This document shows positions 19,214 through 28,207 of a DNA stretch of 64,000 bases, piece by piece; within the stretch, counting starts at the first letter, position 1; each line of letters opens with the position of its first letter. The stretch is from Deinococcus sp. KSM4-11 (lineage in GTDB: Bacteria; Deinococcota; Deinococci; Deinococcales; Deinococcaceae): NCBI RefSeq assembly GCF_004801415.1, contig NZ_SSNX01000004.1, positions 124,001 through 188,000 on the forward strand. The letters run 5' to 3'. A program made the translations under genes and the position numbers. Under the pieces are notes generated by a model that ran no database searches, was not told where the DNA came from, and saw only the letters and a list, made by a program, of their open reading frames with translations.

Positions 19214-21843
19214 CCAGCATCGCAGAGGACTTCGCGCAGTTCTTTCCCATGAACCCCATGAAGCACGGCCGTGTCACTGGCCGGGATGCCGAGGGCCATA
19301 AACAGGTCAAGACCTATGAACGCGCCCCCGTCACTCTCCAATCCCTGTCCGCCCACTTGGGCGAAAACGGGCGCACGGCAGACAACGCCTTGGGCTACCT
19401 GCCTGGCAGTGAGGACGGAACAGACGTGGGAGCACTCGACCTGGACGCGAAGGACTTTCCCGGTGACGCCATGCCGGAAGCCCTACGCGCAGTGCTGGAA
19501 ACATGCGCGGGCCTGAACCTAAACGCGTACCCAGAGCGCAGCTCCAGCGGCAAGGGCTGGCACGTGTGGACGTTCTCAGACTCGAAGCTGCCCTGGCCCG
19601 TCATGGCTCACGCCCTCGCCCGCATCCGAGAACTCGCGGGCCTGCGGCAGAACGTCGAAACGTACCCGATGGGTACGGCCGGTGTGAACGGCCGCTGGAT
19701 CATCACGCCTTACAGCCGTGCGCTGTCTGGCCAGAAGGGCATTCGGCCGCGCCTGGGCGCAACATTCCTCGAAACGCCGGACGGCCAGCCAATCCCGGTA
19801 GACGAGCTGGGGGAATGGATCACCCGCAACCCCGCCCAGCGCCTTCAGGAACTCGCGGCGCAGGTGAAGTCCACGCCCACGAAGGTCACTATGGCGAAGG
19901 CCAGCACGTCCGGCGACCTTGACGCGGCCGCCGTGCCACTGCTCCTACATGTGGCCACGTCGAAGGCACCGCCCGCCCGGCATGATGCCGCCTCCGCATT
20001 CCTGAACCTTGGAGCACGGGCCGGTGACCTCGCTGGGATGTTGGACGGCCTTGCCTCTGCTGCCGTGTTCAGCGTGTGGTGTGCGGACGGTTCCCGCACT
20101 CCGGAACAGTGGCGAGACGAACTCGCCCGCTGGGCGACCGCCATAGAGACGGGCGGGGGCGAAGGCCGGGGCCTGCCTTACCTCCGGGATGTGTGCGGGT
20201 ACGACGTGCCCAGCCTGCCCAAACCTGACAAAGCGGACAGCGGTGAGAAGGAAGGTCGGCGTCCGAACGTGGGGACGCGCCTGCTTCAATACGTCCAGGA
20301 AGACGGCGCGGAACTCTGGCACGATCAGGCCGGCGTCGGGTACATCACCGTCAGCGTGGAGGGCCGGCGTGAGCACTATCGCCTGGGTGGGCCAGCTTCA
20401 CGGGACTACTTCACGAAACTCGTCTGGGATCGTGACCGCAGCCCGATCCACAGTCAGGGCATGAGTGAAGCGCTGGGCGTTATGGGCGCGATTGCGCGCC
20501 GGGAAGGGGAGCAGCATCACACGGGCCTGAGGGTGAAGCACCTGGACGGCTGCAGTTACCTTGACCTGGGCACACCCTCCTGGGAGGCCGTCGAGGTCGG
20601 GGCAGGGTACTGGAAGGTTATTCCTGCCGAGGAATGCCCCGTGCGCTTCACCCGGCCAGCAGGACTTCTGCCGTTGCCCACGCCGATCACGGGCGGGGAA
20701 CTGGGCGAGCTGGCCGCTTTCCTGAACACCGACGCGCGCGGCCTCATGATGTGTACCGCGTGGCTGGCCGCTGGCGTGTCCGGCATGGGGCCGTATCCAC
20801 TCCTCGCCCTGACGGGTGAGCAGGGCACGGGAAAGAGCACGCTGGCATCCCTGTGTAAGCGGCTGATCGATCCGCACCAGGCGGAACGCCGCCGCCCCCC
20901 GAAGACTGAGCAGGATCTGTTCGTGGGTGCGCAGAGCGGGCACGTCCAGAGCTACGACAATCTCTCCAGCATCCCGCCCTGGCTAAGTGACGGCTTGTGT
21001 GTGCTCTCGACGGGCGGCGCGGTGGCCTCCCGGACGCTCTACAGCGACAGCGAAGAGACAATTCTCGAAGCTGTCAGGCCGGTGATCGTGAATGGGATTC
21101 CCGATCTGATGACCCGGCCTGACCTCGCAGAGCGGGCCATAACAGTCACACTGCACCGGATCCCCTCGAATGAGAGGCTGACCGAACGGGCCTTCTGGAC
21201 GGCGTTTGAAGAGGCCCGGCCCCGCATGCTTGGGGCACTGCTGACGGCCCTGGCTGAAAGCCTCCGCAACCTTGAGACAACAGAGCTCGCGGAATCTCCG
21301 CGCCTTGCGGACTTCGCTCGCTTGATCGTGGCAGGAGAAGCGACCATGCCGTGGGAGGCTGGAACGTTCCTTGCTGCCTACGCGGAAATGCAGACGGAGA
21401 CAGCCAGTGCGGTACTTGAAGGCGACCCGGTATCCGAAGCGCTCCGGCGCTTCATGGACGATCAGGACGAGTGGACAGGTACGGTAAAAAAGCTACTTAC
21501 CATTTTGGGAGAAAGAGAATACCCAGACTCGCGGCCTCCTCAGTCCTGGCCTCGGACTCCACGTGGCCTGGGTGGAAGCCTCCGAAGGCTCGCTCCTGCC
21601 CTGAGTAAGACCGGGTACCTGGTCACCCCGGCTGGGCGCTCCAAAGACGGGGAACGCTACAGCCTGCAAAAAAGGGACGATTCAACGTACACCTCATGCA
21701 CAACATACACCGGAGCCGTGCTGGACGATGAAAAACAGGGTGTACGTTCAAATGTCAAAGTACACCCGGAACCGCGCAATGTACACCCGGCCGCTCTGAT
21801 CCCCTCCCAGGTTGACCACGAGGAGGTGCTGGCATGGGAGTAA
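19210..21843 (+). CDS. primase-helicase replication protein (AEP primase plus P-loop ATPase)
   Basis: 877 residues. The N-terminal 250 residues look like an archaeo-eukaryotic primase/PrimPol: catalytic DLD at about 77-79 in VGALDLDAKDF, and SSSGKGWHVW with its histidine near 118. The C-terminal half is a helicase-like P-loop ATPase with Walker A LTGEQGTGKSTLAS near residue 535, then QSYDNLSSIPPWLSDGLC (Walker B/sensor region) and DLAERAITVTLHRI. Such fused proteins start and unwind replication in phages, plasmids and satellites. The last ~60 codons carry one of the two iteron arrays, so the origin may lie inside the gene. Confidence 0.85.
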   Translation: MTSIAEDFAQFFPMNPMKHGRVTGRDAEGHKQVKTYERAPVTLQSLSAHLGENGRTADNALGYLPGSEDGTDVGALDLDAKDFPGDAMPEALRAVLETCAGLNLNAYPERSSSGKGWHVWTFSDSKLPWPVMAHALARIRELAGLRQNVETYPMGTAGVNGRWIITPYSRALSGQKGIRPRLGATFLETPDGQPIPVDELGEWITRNPAQRLQELAAQVKSTPTKVTMAKASTSGDLDAAAVPLLLHVATSKAPPARHDAASAFLNLGARAGDLAGMLDGLASAAVFSVWCADGSRTPEQWRDELARWATAIETGGGEGRGLPYLRDVCGYDVPSLPKPDKADSGEKEGRRPNVGTRLLQYVQEDGAELWHDQAGVGYITVSVEGRREHYRLGGPASRDYFTKLVWDRDRSPIHSQGMSEALGVMGAIARREGEQHHTGLRVKHLDGCSYLDLGTPSWEAVEVGAGYWKVIPAEECPVRFTRPAGLLPLPTPITGGELGELAAFLNTDARGLMMCTAWLAAGVSGMGPYPLLALTGEQGTGKSTLASLCKRLIDPHQAERRRPPKTEQDLFVGAQSGHVQSYDNLSSIPPWLSDGLCVLSTGGAVASRTLYSDSEETILEAVRPVIVNGIPDLMTRPDLAERAITVTLHRIPSNERLTERAFWTAFEEARPRMLGALLTALAESLRNLETTELAESPRLADFARLIVAGEATMPWEAGTFLAAYAEMQTETASAVLEGDPVSEALRRFMDDQDEWTGTVKKLLTILGEREYPDSRPPQSWPRTPRGLGGSLRRLAPALSKTGYLVTPAGRSKDGERYSLQKRDDSTYTSCTTYTGAVLDDEKQGVRSNVKVHPEPRNVHPAALIPSQVDHEEVLAWE
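21668..21790 (-). repeat. iteron array, left copy (inside the primase gene)
   Basis: Read on the minus strand this 123-bp segment has GGTGTACATTG, GGTGTACTTTG, an inverted copy (ACGTACACC), GGTGTATGTTG and GGTGTACGTTG, and ends in a T6 run. The order, spacing and most bases match 35757-35878 read on the plus strand. It encodes the C-terminal Thr/Tyr/Val/His-Pro stretch of the primase (TYTS, TYTG, KVHPEPRNVHP). Confidence 0.75.
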
Positions 21844-22214
21844 CGGAGCTGCTGAGGGAACTTGAAGGGCGCGGCGTGCGGTTGGCCGTCGAAGGGAGCC
21901 GGTTGGTTGCCCGCGCCCCTCAGGGGGCCGTGACACCGGAGCTCGCGGAACAGATCAAGATGCAGAAGGCGGCGCTCATGGCCGCCATACAGGCAACGGG
22001 CGGCCAGCACCTGCCGCCCTTACCTGAAGCCCTGGCAAGGCTCGTGCACGCCGCCGTGGGAAACCACCTAAATTACCCTGCGTCTATTGCAGGAGGCATG
22101 GTGGGCAACCTGGGCGATTACGTCCTGGCCAGCGCCGCTCTGTATGCCGTGGGTAGCGACCCTGAACGGCACATTCAAGCGCTCTGGGCAGCGCGAGGAG
22201 CGTGGGCGGCATGA
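21834..22214 (+). CDS. small protein with a TubC-like N-terminal docking domain
   Basis: 126 residues; ATG 21834 overlaps the primase stop. Residues 1-50 (VTELLRELEGRGVRLAVEGS, then RLVARAPQGAVTPELAEQIK) match the TubC N-terminal docking domain, a small fold known from NRPS/PKS subunit docking. The remaining ~75 residues are not recognised. In a replication operon the domain more likely docks this protein to the primase-helicase or another element protein; that is inference. Confidence 0.65.
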   Translation: MGVTELLRELEGRGVRLAVEGSRLVARAPQGAVTPELAEQIKMQKAALMAAIQATGGQHLPPLPEALARLVHAAVGNHLNYPASIAGGMVGNLGDYVLASAALYAVGSDPERHIQALWAARGAWAA

Positions 22215-22483
22215 CGGGCCTTCAGTGGGCCGTCCTGACTGCTTACGCTCGGTCGCTGCCAGCGGGCAGGCTGCGCCGGCAGATCCTGACTGCAGCGAAA
22301 GAAGGTGCTCCCACCCCCGCCCGTCGAGATGTGGCCCGCATGGTGGCTGACATGGGTGGAATGACAAGGGCTGGCAAGATCACGTATACGGGCAAGCTAT
22401 GCGCCTTGGCGCTCCTGCCCCGTCTGGGCATTCAGCGGGACATGGACGCACTGCTGTCCCTAGGTAGGGAGGGGAGAGGATGA
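22211..22483 (+). CDS. small basic protein of the replication operon
   Basis: 90 residues from ATG 22211, in an ATGA overlap with the previous stop; a GTG at 22202 is less likely. Basic and helical (LQWAVLTAYARSLPAGRLRR, DVARMVADMGGMTRAGKITY). No family recognised. Its own stop overlaps the next start by ATGA. Confidence 0.6.
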   Translation: MTGLQWAVLTAYARSLPAGRLRRQILTAAKEGAPTPARRDVARMVADMGGMTRAGKITYTGKLCALALLPRLGIQRDMDALLSLGREGRG

Positions 22484-22728
22484 CGCCGGGTATCCCCCCC
22501 TGGTCTGAATGCGAGGTGCCTGAGGGCATCCCGCAAGGGCTGACGGCCGGCCAGGTGGCCCGCGCATTGAACCTCAAGGAAGAGACTGTCAAGACAGCGC
22601 TGAGGGTGGGGGCGTTGCCGTCCTGGCAGATCGTCGAAGGGCGCGGGTGGCGGTACGTGACACCTGACGCGCTAGCTCGTTATGCGCAGGCGCGCGGCCT
22701 GTCGGTGGATTGGGACGCACTGCTGTAG
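22480..22728 (+). CDS. small HTH protein closing the replication operon
   Basis: 82 residues; ATG 22480 overlaps the preceding stop. The central part GLTAGQVARALNLKEETVKT and ALRVGALPSWQ with RGWRYVTPDALARYAQ has the shape of an excisionase/MerR-type winged helix: HTH, then a wing, then an ALARY helix. It could be a second Xis-like or copy-control protein. It is the last of six genes linked by 1-10-nt overlaps. Confidence 0.65.
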   Translation: MTPGIPPWSECEVPEGIPQGLTAGQVARALNLKEETVKTALRVGALPSWQIVEGRGWRYVTPDALARYAQARGLSVDWDALL

Positions 22729-23118
22729 GTCAATCGGGTCATGGTGCAGCCTGACTGAGGCGTGAACGCTGCGGCACCGCGAACGCAGCGTCTATGCCTC
22801 TCGGGTTCTGGCGCCAGCGCGGAATAGGGCCCGTTGAACCCGCTGTGTTGCTTGTGAGCAAAAAGTGTGATATATTACTATCCCCCCCTACAGTCAGGCT
22901 GTCGTCATAAGTCATGTGTTGCTCAGAAATATCTATGCACTGTTCCCCAGCCGACGTCCTTCCGCAACCTCTATCGAATGGTTAGAGGGAGGCGCTCTGC
23001 CAGCGACCTTTATCAAGAGGGTGTGACATCACTTCAGGACAATTCCTACACATTTTGCCGACGAACCTACGGACGCGTGTCATAGGCCAGAGTCGCAAAT
23101 GGAGATAAAGGGGGTTCT
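22729..23118. other. 390-bp intergenic region before the lipoprotein genes
   Basis: No credible gene is seen. It marks the change from GC-rich replication genes to AT-richer cargo and contains the promoter at 22848-22876. A 72-codon frame at 22867-23085 lacks a ribosome site. Confidence 0.6.
22848..22876 (+). promoter_or_regulatory. strong sigma-70-type promoter of the cargo genes
   Basis: TTGCTT (22848-22853), a 17-nt spacer and TATATT (22871-22876). It points toward the two lipoprotein genes, the first of which starts about 240 bp downstream. Confidence 0.65.
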
Positions 23119-23556
23119 ATGTTGGGGTTCAAACGAGTGCGCAGATGGTGTCCCACTGTGACGGTCGCACTTCTTACGCTGGCGGCACCGACAGTGCTCA
23201 CAGGCTGTGGCAATCTGGCCATCGCAGCAGCGACCATACAGTTCAGCCTGTCGGCACCGGCATCACTTGTGGTCAAGCAGGGGGATACCGAAGCGACTCC
23301 GCTGGTGATTTCCGTGATGCATATCATCGCGTCTCCCCTGACCGTGCCGATTAGCCTCGAGCTCGTAAGTCCACCTGTTGGCGTTCATGCCGAGAAGTCA
23401 GAGGTGGGAATCGGCCGGGCATCTGGGACGCTCAACGTCTTTATCGATAACAGTTACGCGGGTTCAAAAGACTTTACGCTTACAGTTCAGGGTAAAGCTT
23501 TACAAGTTTATACACAGAAAGTCAATGTGATGGTAAAAGTCTCGACTCAGAATTAA
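23119..23556 (+). CDS. small lipoprotein of unknown function
   Basis: 145 residues, ATG 23119 after GGGGG. Lipoprotein signal: basic n-region (KRVRRW), hydrophobic core and lipobox LTGC at about residues 28-31. The mature part looks like one beta-sandwich domain (FSLSAPASLVVKQGDTEATP, VPISLELVSPPVGVHAE, KDFTLTVQGKALQVYTQKVN), like the Ig-like modules of surface proteins. About 53% GC. It precedes the caspase-like lipoprotein on the same strand and shares the promoter region, so the two may work together at the cell surface. Confidence 0.75.
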   Translation: MLGFKRVRRWCPTVTVALLTLAAPTVLTGCGNLAIAAATIQFSLSAPASLVVKQGDTEATPLVISVMHIIASPLTVPISLELVSPPVGVHAEKSEVGIGRASGTLNVFIDNSYAGSKDFTLTVQGKALQVYTQKVNVMVKVSTQN

Positions 23557-23825
23557 AAACGCGTCCAAGCTCAAACGATGTGAGTGCAACACTCTCAATC
23601 AATGAGGTGACGATAATGGCAAGTGATCAAACTTCAAATCACTCACGAATTGTAGCCCTTGGTAAGATGCTATGGGCTCGTCCTACGACATCAACCTCAC
23701 TATCACATTGTCAACCAGCCTCCCGAAACTCTGCAGAGGTGGATTGCGTTACCGTGCCCTACCCTGCTCGTCCAGAATCACACCCTGCCTCCGCCCACTC
23801 CCGAGACGTTCAGAGAGGTCACCCG

Positions 23826-25901
23826 ATGACTGCCTCGAAGTTCATTTTGATCAGTCGTAATCTTGCCCTCGTTGCCGTTCTCACCCTCGCCGCCTGTGGA
23901 CAGCCATCCTCTTCGAATTCGAACAACGGGAACGGAAACGTAACTACGATTTCCGATGCAGTGCGATTGGCGTCTATCAATGCAGTCGAGACGAAGGCGA
24001 ATGAACTCATGCGGGGCGGGGTGCCTGAGTACCGCCAGGCGTTGGTGACGTTCCTCCGCGCCCGGCCCGAGTTTAAATCAGTCACACTCCAGGCTGACGG
24101 TTCAATTTCAGCTTTCTACGTTGATGGTCAGCCGCTTTTGCTGGCAACGAACCGAGAGCCAGATCTTGCCCCCGCGTCCGGTTCCGCTCCCACATCGTCA
24201 TCCCCATTAGCGGAGAGAACATCTCCGTTCACACCGCAAGGGCTAGCGCCGCAATTACACCTCGCCAACGCTACGGTGATCAGGCCAGCTTCGACCGATA
24301 ACTTCGAGTTGCCGGAGGATAAAATAGCGGTGGTAATGGAAGCCATGGGGTCTGCGTTTGAATCCTCGGCAGGCACTGTAGAGAAAGCACTTGCGTATCA
24401 TGGCCGTTACCAAGTTATAGTTATTGATCCCACTGTGGATAACCTTAAGACGCTACCGAAGATGGGCGTGTTGTACTTCTCGAGCCATGGTGCGCCGAAC
24501 AATGTTCTTGACGGTGGAGTGCTCGTACCCGGCTTTGCACTGTGGACGAAGACGAAGGTGGACGAGCGGTCGGAGATCAAATACAGTCAGGAGATACGAG
24601 ATGGCTTTTTGGTACGCATGACCGCTCTAGACAGGCGGTCGGCATTTTACGACGATGACCTCTGTCGTCGAGGCATTGACGTTGAGGTGAATTGTGACGG
24701 CGAGGCTACTCACTACGCTGTCACCGATAAGTTCATCGAAAAATACTGGAAATCGAAATTCAGTTCTAATAGTTTCGCCTTCATGGATGCCTGTAGTACT
24801 GCCGCTGTATCGCTGCAAAGCGTATTGCGTAATGCGGGTGTGGCTACTATGGCCGGGTGGGATTCTAGCGTTGGCGGTAAAGTTTCTTTTAGGGCATCCA
24901 GCTATTTCTTTGACCGTGCAACGGGATTGAATGAGTTCGAGAAGGTAACGCCGCCGAATCGGCCGTTCAGCGCGAGTGCCATTTTTGCTTCTATGGCGAA
25001 GCATGGGATAGATACCTTTGAGAGCGTCGATGTGATTAGTGGTAGAATCACTACCACTAAGTTGGGCCTCTATCGACTTCAGGGTTCCTTCGGTATCCTG
25101 GCTCCGAGCATTAAACAGATGAGTGTAAATGAGCCGGATCAAAAACTCAATATATCGGGTGAGTTTGGCTCTGTTGAGAAGCCAACTGTGACTATTAATG
25201 GCCAAAACGTCAATGTGACCGAGTGGAACAATGATCACATTACTATTTCTAATCTTCCCACTAAAGATTTGGGCTCCGAAGGCGACGTCATAGTTAAAGT
25301 TGGCAAACTGAGGAGCAACGCGGTGCCGTTGACTAGGTGGGTTGGCGGAGTTAAGTTATACACTGAACATTGCCCAGCTTGTAGATTAGACGTGACATGC
25401 GATCTGGTCTTTCGAGCTGATGTACATTCTTACCGTGAAAGTGAGCCGGATTCCGTTCCGACGAAGCCCTTCTCATCTGCCTCAGAGGCCAACGGTTCTC
25501 AATGCAACTACAATGTTTCAAGTACGGGCAAGCTCATCGTATCAGGATCTGGTTCTTTGCTAGCTGCCTCTCAATTCCCGAATTCAACCAACAATTTTGC
25601 TTTTAATGTCCTTATCTATGTAGACATTCCAAAAGCTTATGTTGGCGGTGCCGGTACAGGGCTAGTAATCCACTATATTTACGCTGACGGATCTCATCAT
25701 GAGGTTCAGTATGCGTTCAACATGAATTGCACACTCAACCCACCACCGAGTGGTACTGACTTTAATTATCATGCTTTATCCCTCGATAGTACCTTCTTCA
25801 TAATTGGAGGTACAACCGACAGGGGCCCTGCTATCTGTGAGTCTGTGTGGTCATCTTTCACACCATCATCCCCCCCAGATAACGATGTTGTCCCAGCATA
25901 G
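23826..25901 (+). CDS. lipoprotein with a caspase/CHAT-like peptidase domain
   Basis: 691 residues from ATG 23826. That start gives a good lipoprotein signal with lipobox LAAC at residues 21-24; in-frame starts at 23580 and 23616 would bury it. Residues 165-420 look like a caspase-fold (clan CD) peptidase: strands KIAVVMEAMGS and YQVIVIDP, histidine motif VLYFSSHGAP (H221) and cysteine motif FAFMDACSTAA (C323), then MAGWDSSVGG. About 100 residues separate the dyad, so there is an insertion with its own cysteine pair. Residues 435-515 resemble an IPT/TIG Ig-like domain. About 50% GC, foreign in composition. An exported caspase-like protein in an integrative element is unusual; substrate unknown. 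Confidence 0.72.
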   Translation: MTASKFILISRNLALVAVLTLAACGQPSSSNSNNGNGNVTTISDAVRLASINAVETKANELMRGGVPEYRQALVTFLRARPEFKSVTLQADGSISAFYVDGQPLLLATNREPDLAPASGSAPTSSSPLAERTSPFTPQGLAPQLHLANATVIRPASTDNFELPEDKIAVVMEAMGSAFESSAGTVEKALAYHGRYQVIVIDPTVDNLKTLPKMGVLYFSSHGAPNNVLDGGVLVPGFALWTKTKVDERSEIKYSQEIRDGFLVRMTALDRRSAFYDDDLCRRGIDVEVNCDGEATHYAVTDKFIEKYWKSKFSSNSFAFMDACSTAAVSLQSVLRNAGVATMAGWDSSVGGKVSFRASSYFFDRATGLNEFEKVTPPNRPFSASAIFASMAKHGIDTFESVDVISGRITTTKLGLYRLQGSFGILAPSIKQMSVNEPDQKLNISGEFGSVEKPTVTINGQNVNVTEWNNDHITISNLPTKDLGSEGDVIVKVGKLRSNAVPLTRWVGGVKLYTEHCPACRLDVTCDLVFRADVHSYRESEPDSVPTKPFSSASEANGSQCNYNVSSTGKLIVSGSGSLLAASQFPNSTNNFAFNVLIYVDIPKAYVGGAGTGLVIHYIYADGSHHEVQYAFNMNCTLNPPPSGTDFNYHALSLDSTFFIIGGTTDRGPAICESVWSSFTPSSPPDNDVVPA

Positions 25902-26060
25902 ACAATGCCTGGGGGGCTGACTAGGGGCGCAGTACCTGACATCTTTGATTTACCTCAAATAGGGGTTGACAAAACTGCGTCGGGAACGCAAAAAGGCCAG
26001 TGCTCATATCCCCTGTTTCCCCTGTCCCACCCGTCCGGCATGACGTGCCGGGCGGATGTT

Positions 26061-26077
26061 ATGCATCCTGTATGCAT
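26061..26077. repeat. paired ATGCAT palindromes at a gene start
   Basis: ATGCAT at 26061-26066 and 26072-26077, 11 bp apart and overlapping the proposed start of the next gene. A TTGACA hexamer lies at 25966-25971 but without a convincing -10 box. Possible operator. Confidence 0.3.
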
Positions 26078-26825
26078 GACACTCCTTCGCCAGATAGACG
26101 ACGCCCGGCAAGCCCTCGCAGACCTCACCACCGACGAGGCGGAACTCTCGCACCTGGAAGCGGAACAGCTCGCAGAAATCCAGGCCATGAAGGTCAGCGG
26201 GTCGAAAAACTTCGCCGGCCTTGCCGTGCTCGAAGGCAAGCGGGCCGCGCTGGCTTCGATGCTCACGGAACAGCGCAGCCATATCGAGCGCGCCCGCGTG
26301 CACCTAGAGGGCCTGACGGCTCAGAAAGTCCGCGGGGAAGCCCTCGAAGCGCTTAAGGTGCGCGTGCATGACCTGCAGGCCCGGCGCAAGGAAACAGACG
26401 GGCTGCTGATGGAGCTGGGCGCGTTCCTGCGCTCGCACCTGCCCCGGATCGCGGCCTCCCGAATGGTCTGGGCCGCCGACCTGGAAGCGGCCCAGGCACA
26501 GGCCATGAGCGCATTTGACATTCCTCAGCACCTCGCCGGGCTTCCCAGCCATTCCGGATCAGCAGGGCGCACGGCCTGGAATGCCCTCTTCGACGAGCTG
26601 GGCGAGGGCGCTGCGGACGCACTGACGCAAACACCGAATGGACGCCATGCCCAGGGGATGACTCGCGTGTATGAGCCCCTGACGCGCCGACCCGCGCACC
26701 ATGCCGTGAGTGTGGCTCAGGTGCCGCTGCTCCGCTACTTTGACCGGCCCGTGTCGCTGGTCATTGCTGAGGCGCTGGCGGAAGTTGACAGCGTGACTCC
26801 TGCGCCGTTCCGAGGGGGGGAGTAA
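26076..26825 (+). CDS. coiled-coil protein of unknown function
   Basis: 249 residues if started at ATG 26076 (ATG 26061 adds five; the longer reading from 25905 is poor). Residues 1-115 are strongly heptad-like (RQIDDARQALADLTTDEAEL, LEAEQLAEIQAMK, EALKVRVHDLQARRKE). The C-terminal half is mixed, ending in VPLLRYFDRPVSLVIAEALA. GC rises back to the chromosomal level here. It opens a cluster of overlapping small genes (26.1-29.5 kb). By position it could be a scaffold or structural-type protein of a mobile element, but nothing specific supports this. Confidence 0.6.
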   Translation: MTLLRQIDDARQALADLTTDEAELSHLEAEQLAEIQAMKVSGSKNFAGLAVLEGKRAALASMLTEQRSHIERARVHLEGLTAQKVRGEALEALKVRVHDLQARRKETDGLLMELGAFLRSHLPRIAASRMVWAADLEAAQAQAMSAFDIPQHLAGLPSHSGSAGRTAWNALFDELGEGAADALTQTPNGRHAQGMTRVYEPLTRRPAHHAVSVAQVPLLRYFDRPVSLVIAEALAEVDSVTPAPFRGGE

Positions 26826-27133
26826 TGGGCAACCCGAACGCGGATCCAACGAAGGCCCGGCAGGCGAAGAGGGCTAAGCGGCGCGCCCAGCCGGGCACCC
26901 TTGAGGACGCCCGTGCGCTGTTATGGCGTGCCCTGGCCCGAGTGGGCGACATTCTGGATGGTGAGGGCGTGGAAGACGCAACGGTGTTGCGCGCCCTGCA
27001 TGGCATCTCGCAGGGGGCAGCGGCCTACGCGCGGATTGTCGAGGTCGGGGAGTTGGAAGCTCGTATTTCTGCTCTGGAAGCCGTGAACGGCGAAGGGAAG
27101 GACACAGGCCCGCGCCTGGGGCGGCCCGCATGA
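26825..27133 (+). CDS. small Lys/Arg-rich protein
   Basis: 102 residues; the start ATG at 26825 shares a base with the previous stop (TAATG). Very basic N-terminus (TKARQAKRAKRRAQPG), then amphipathic helices (LEDARALLWRALARVGDIL, VEVGELEARISALEAVNGEG). It may bind nucleic acid. Size and shape resemble small terminase or adaptor-like proteins, but I cannot claim that. Confidence 0.55.
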   Translation: MGNPNADPTKARQAKRAKRRAQPGTLEDARALLWRALARVGDILDGEGVEDATVLRALHGISQGAAAYARIVEVGELEARISALEAVNGEGKDTGPRLGRPA

Positions 27134-27998
27134 CGGGCGCCGTGATGGAGTCTGCCGGCGGCGTGCCCACGGGCGCGCACCCCTTCCTGATCGAACTGAC
27201 CCAGGAGCAGGCCCGGCCGGTGATCGCCCAGCACGCCCAGGCGCACGGCTGGTCGGTGCCGCGGTACACGCAGGAGGTGCGCGCGCACCTGGCCGAAGCG
27301 CTGCGCGGGTGCCGGTTCTGGGTTCGCATGACCCCGGAACGGTTGACGGCTCTCCTGGAGCACGGCGAACTGTCCATGCGGCTCGACCGCCCGGGGCAGA
27401 CGTTTGACGATCCTCTCCGGGCCTTCCTGGAGCGGTTGACCTTCCACCCGCTGCCCGACGTCGTGACCTACGGTTACATGGCTGAAGAGCCCGCAACCTA
27501 CTTCGCGCTCGCTGACCTCAAGGTCGCTGTTGAGTTGAACGTCATCCCTGAGGCGACGTTCTTCGAGGGGGATCAGGGGTGGGTGCTGCCCGTGCTGTGG
27601 AGTGGCACGTTCTGGATGACCACGACGTACACCACGGAGCGCCTTGGTATCGAGCTCTCTGCGCTGCTGTCCTCCGTCTGGGAACGTGACCCAGACCGGG
27701 CGCGCGGGATGTGGCACCGCATGGCGAGCGGTGGGGGTCAGGTGGCCCGCCTGCCGTCGCCTGTACAGCGTCCCAGTGAGCTGTCGTGGGGCTGGATCGG
27801 GCTCTGGGGGGATGGCCAGAGCGACCTCTGGAGAAGCTGAAAGTAGGGGAGGTCTACGCCCACCCGTGGTACATCGAGGCCCATCTTCCACGGCGGGCCA
27901 CAGTGTCGGACGTCGTGCGCGTGCACTTCGATGATCCCTCGACCCTGCGGGCCTTTGAGCCGCGCCTGCGGGCGCTGGGCGTGGCGGTGACGGCATGA
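27130..27998 (+). pseudogene. frameshifted gene, DUF3626/ADP-ribosyltransferase-like layout
   Basis: The frame from ATG 27130 (overlapping the previous stop) runs 236 codons to 27840. The other frame from about 27780 to 27998 continues a plausible protein: VGEVYAHPWYIEAHLPRRAT and VVRVHFDD. Together they give about 289 residues with segments YGYMAEEP, LKVAVELNVIPEATFFEGDQ and YIEAHL, which in order recall DUF3626-type and phage-linked toxin domains (Y-G...R-x-T-x-x-x-G-D...Y-x-E-A-x). A -1 shift in the G6 run at 27806-27811 joins them. The second frame's stop overlaps the next start (ATGA), supporting it as genuine coding. Could be a real mutation, programmed frameshifting or a sequence error. 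Confidence 0.55.
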
Positions 27999-28207
27999 CG
28001 CGGGGTAAGCGGCTTACCCAGCTCGAAGCCCAGCGCCGAGACTTCGAGGCATCACACGTGCGCCGTTCGGATCTGCCCAGCTTCCTGCTCGCCGTTCTGC
28101 AGGTTGTGCAAGAGGAAGCGGGTACGCCCACCTTCCAGCGGGTCGCAGGGCGGATCGTTGGGGAGAAAGCGGCCCGCGTAGCCGCCCTGGCCAGGGGGTC
28201 GGCATGA
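27995..28207 (+). CDS. small protein, first of five with an RLxxLE-type N-terminus
   Basis: 70 residues, ATGA-coupled on both sides. Opens TRGKRLTQLEAQRRDFEA and then has a helical body (LLAVLQVVQEEAGTPTFQRV). The basic start R-L-x-x-L-E recurs at the head of the next four genes. No family recognised. Confidence 0.6.
   Translation: MTRGKRLTQLEAQRRDFEASHVRRSDLPSFLLAVLQVVQEEAGTPTFQRVAGRIVGEKAARVAALARGSA

Noticed and set aside
22867..23085. 72-codon ORF after the cargo promoter
   Set aside because: It begins inside the -10 region, has no ribosome site and reads like non-coding sequence.
23580..23825. Earlier start for the caspase-like lipoprotein (ATG 23616 has GAGGT upstream)
   Set aside because: It would place about 70 residues before the lipoprotein signal, which is clear from Met at 23826.
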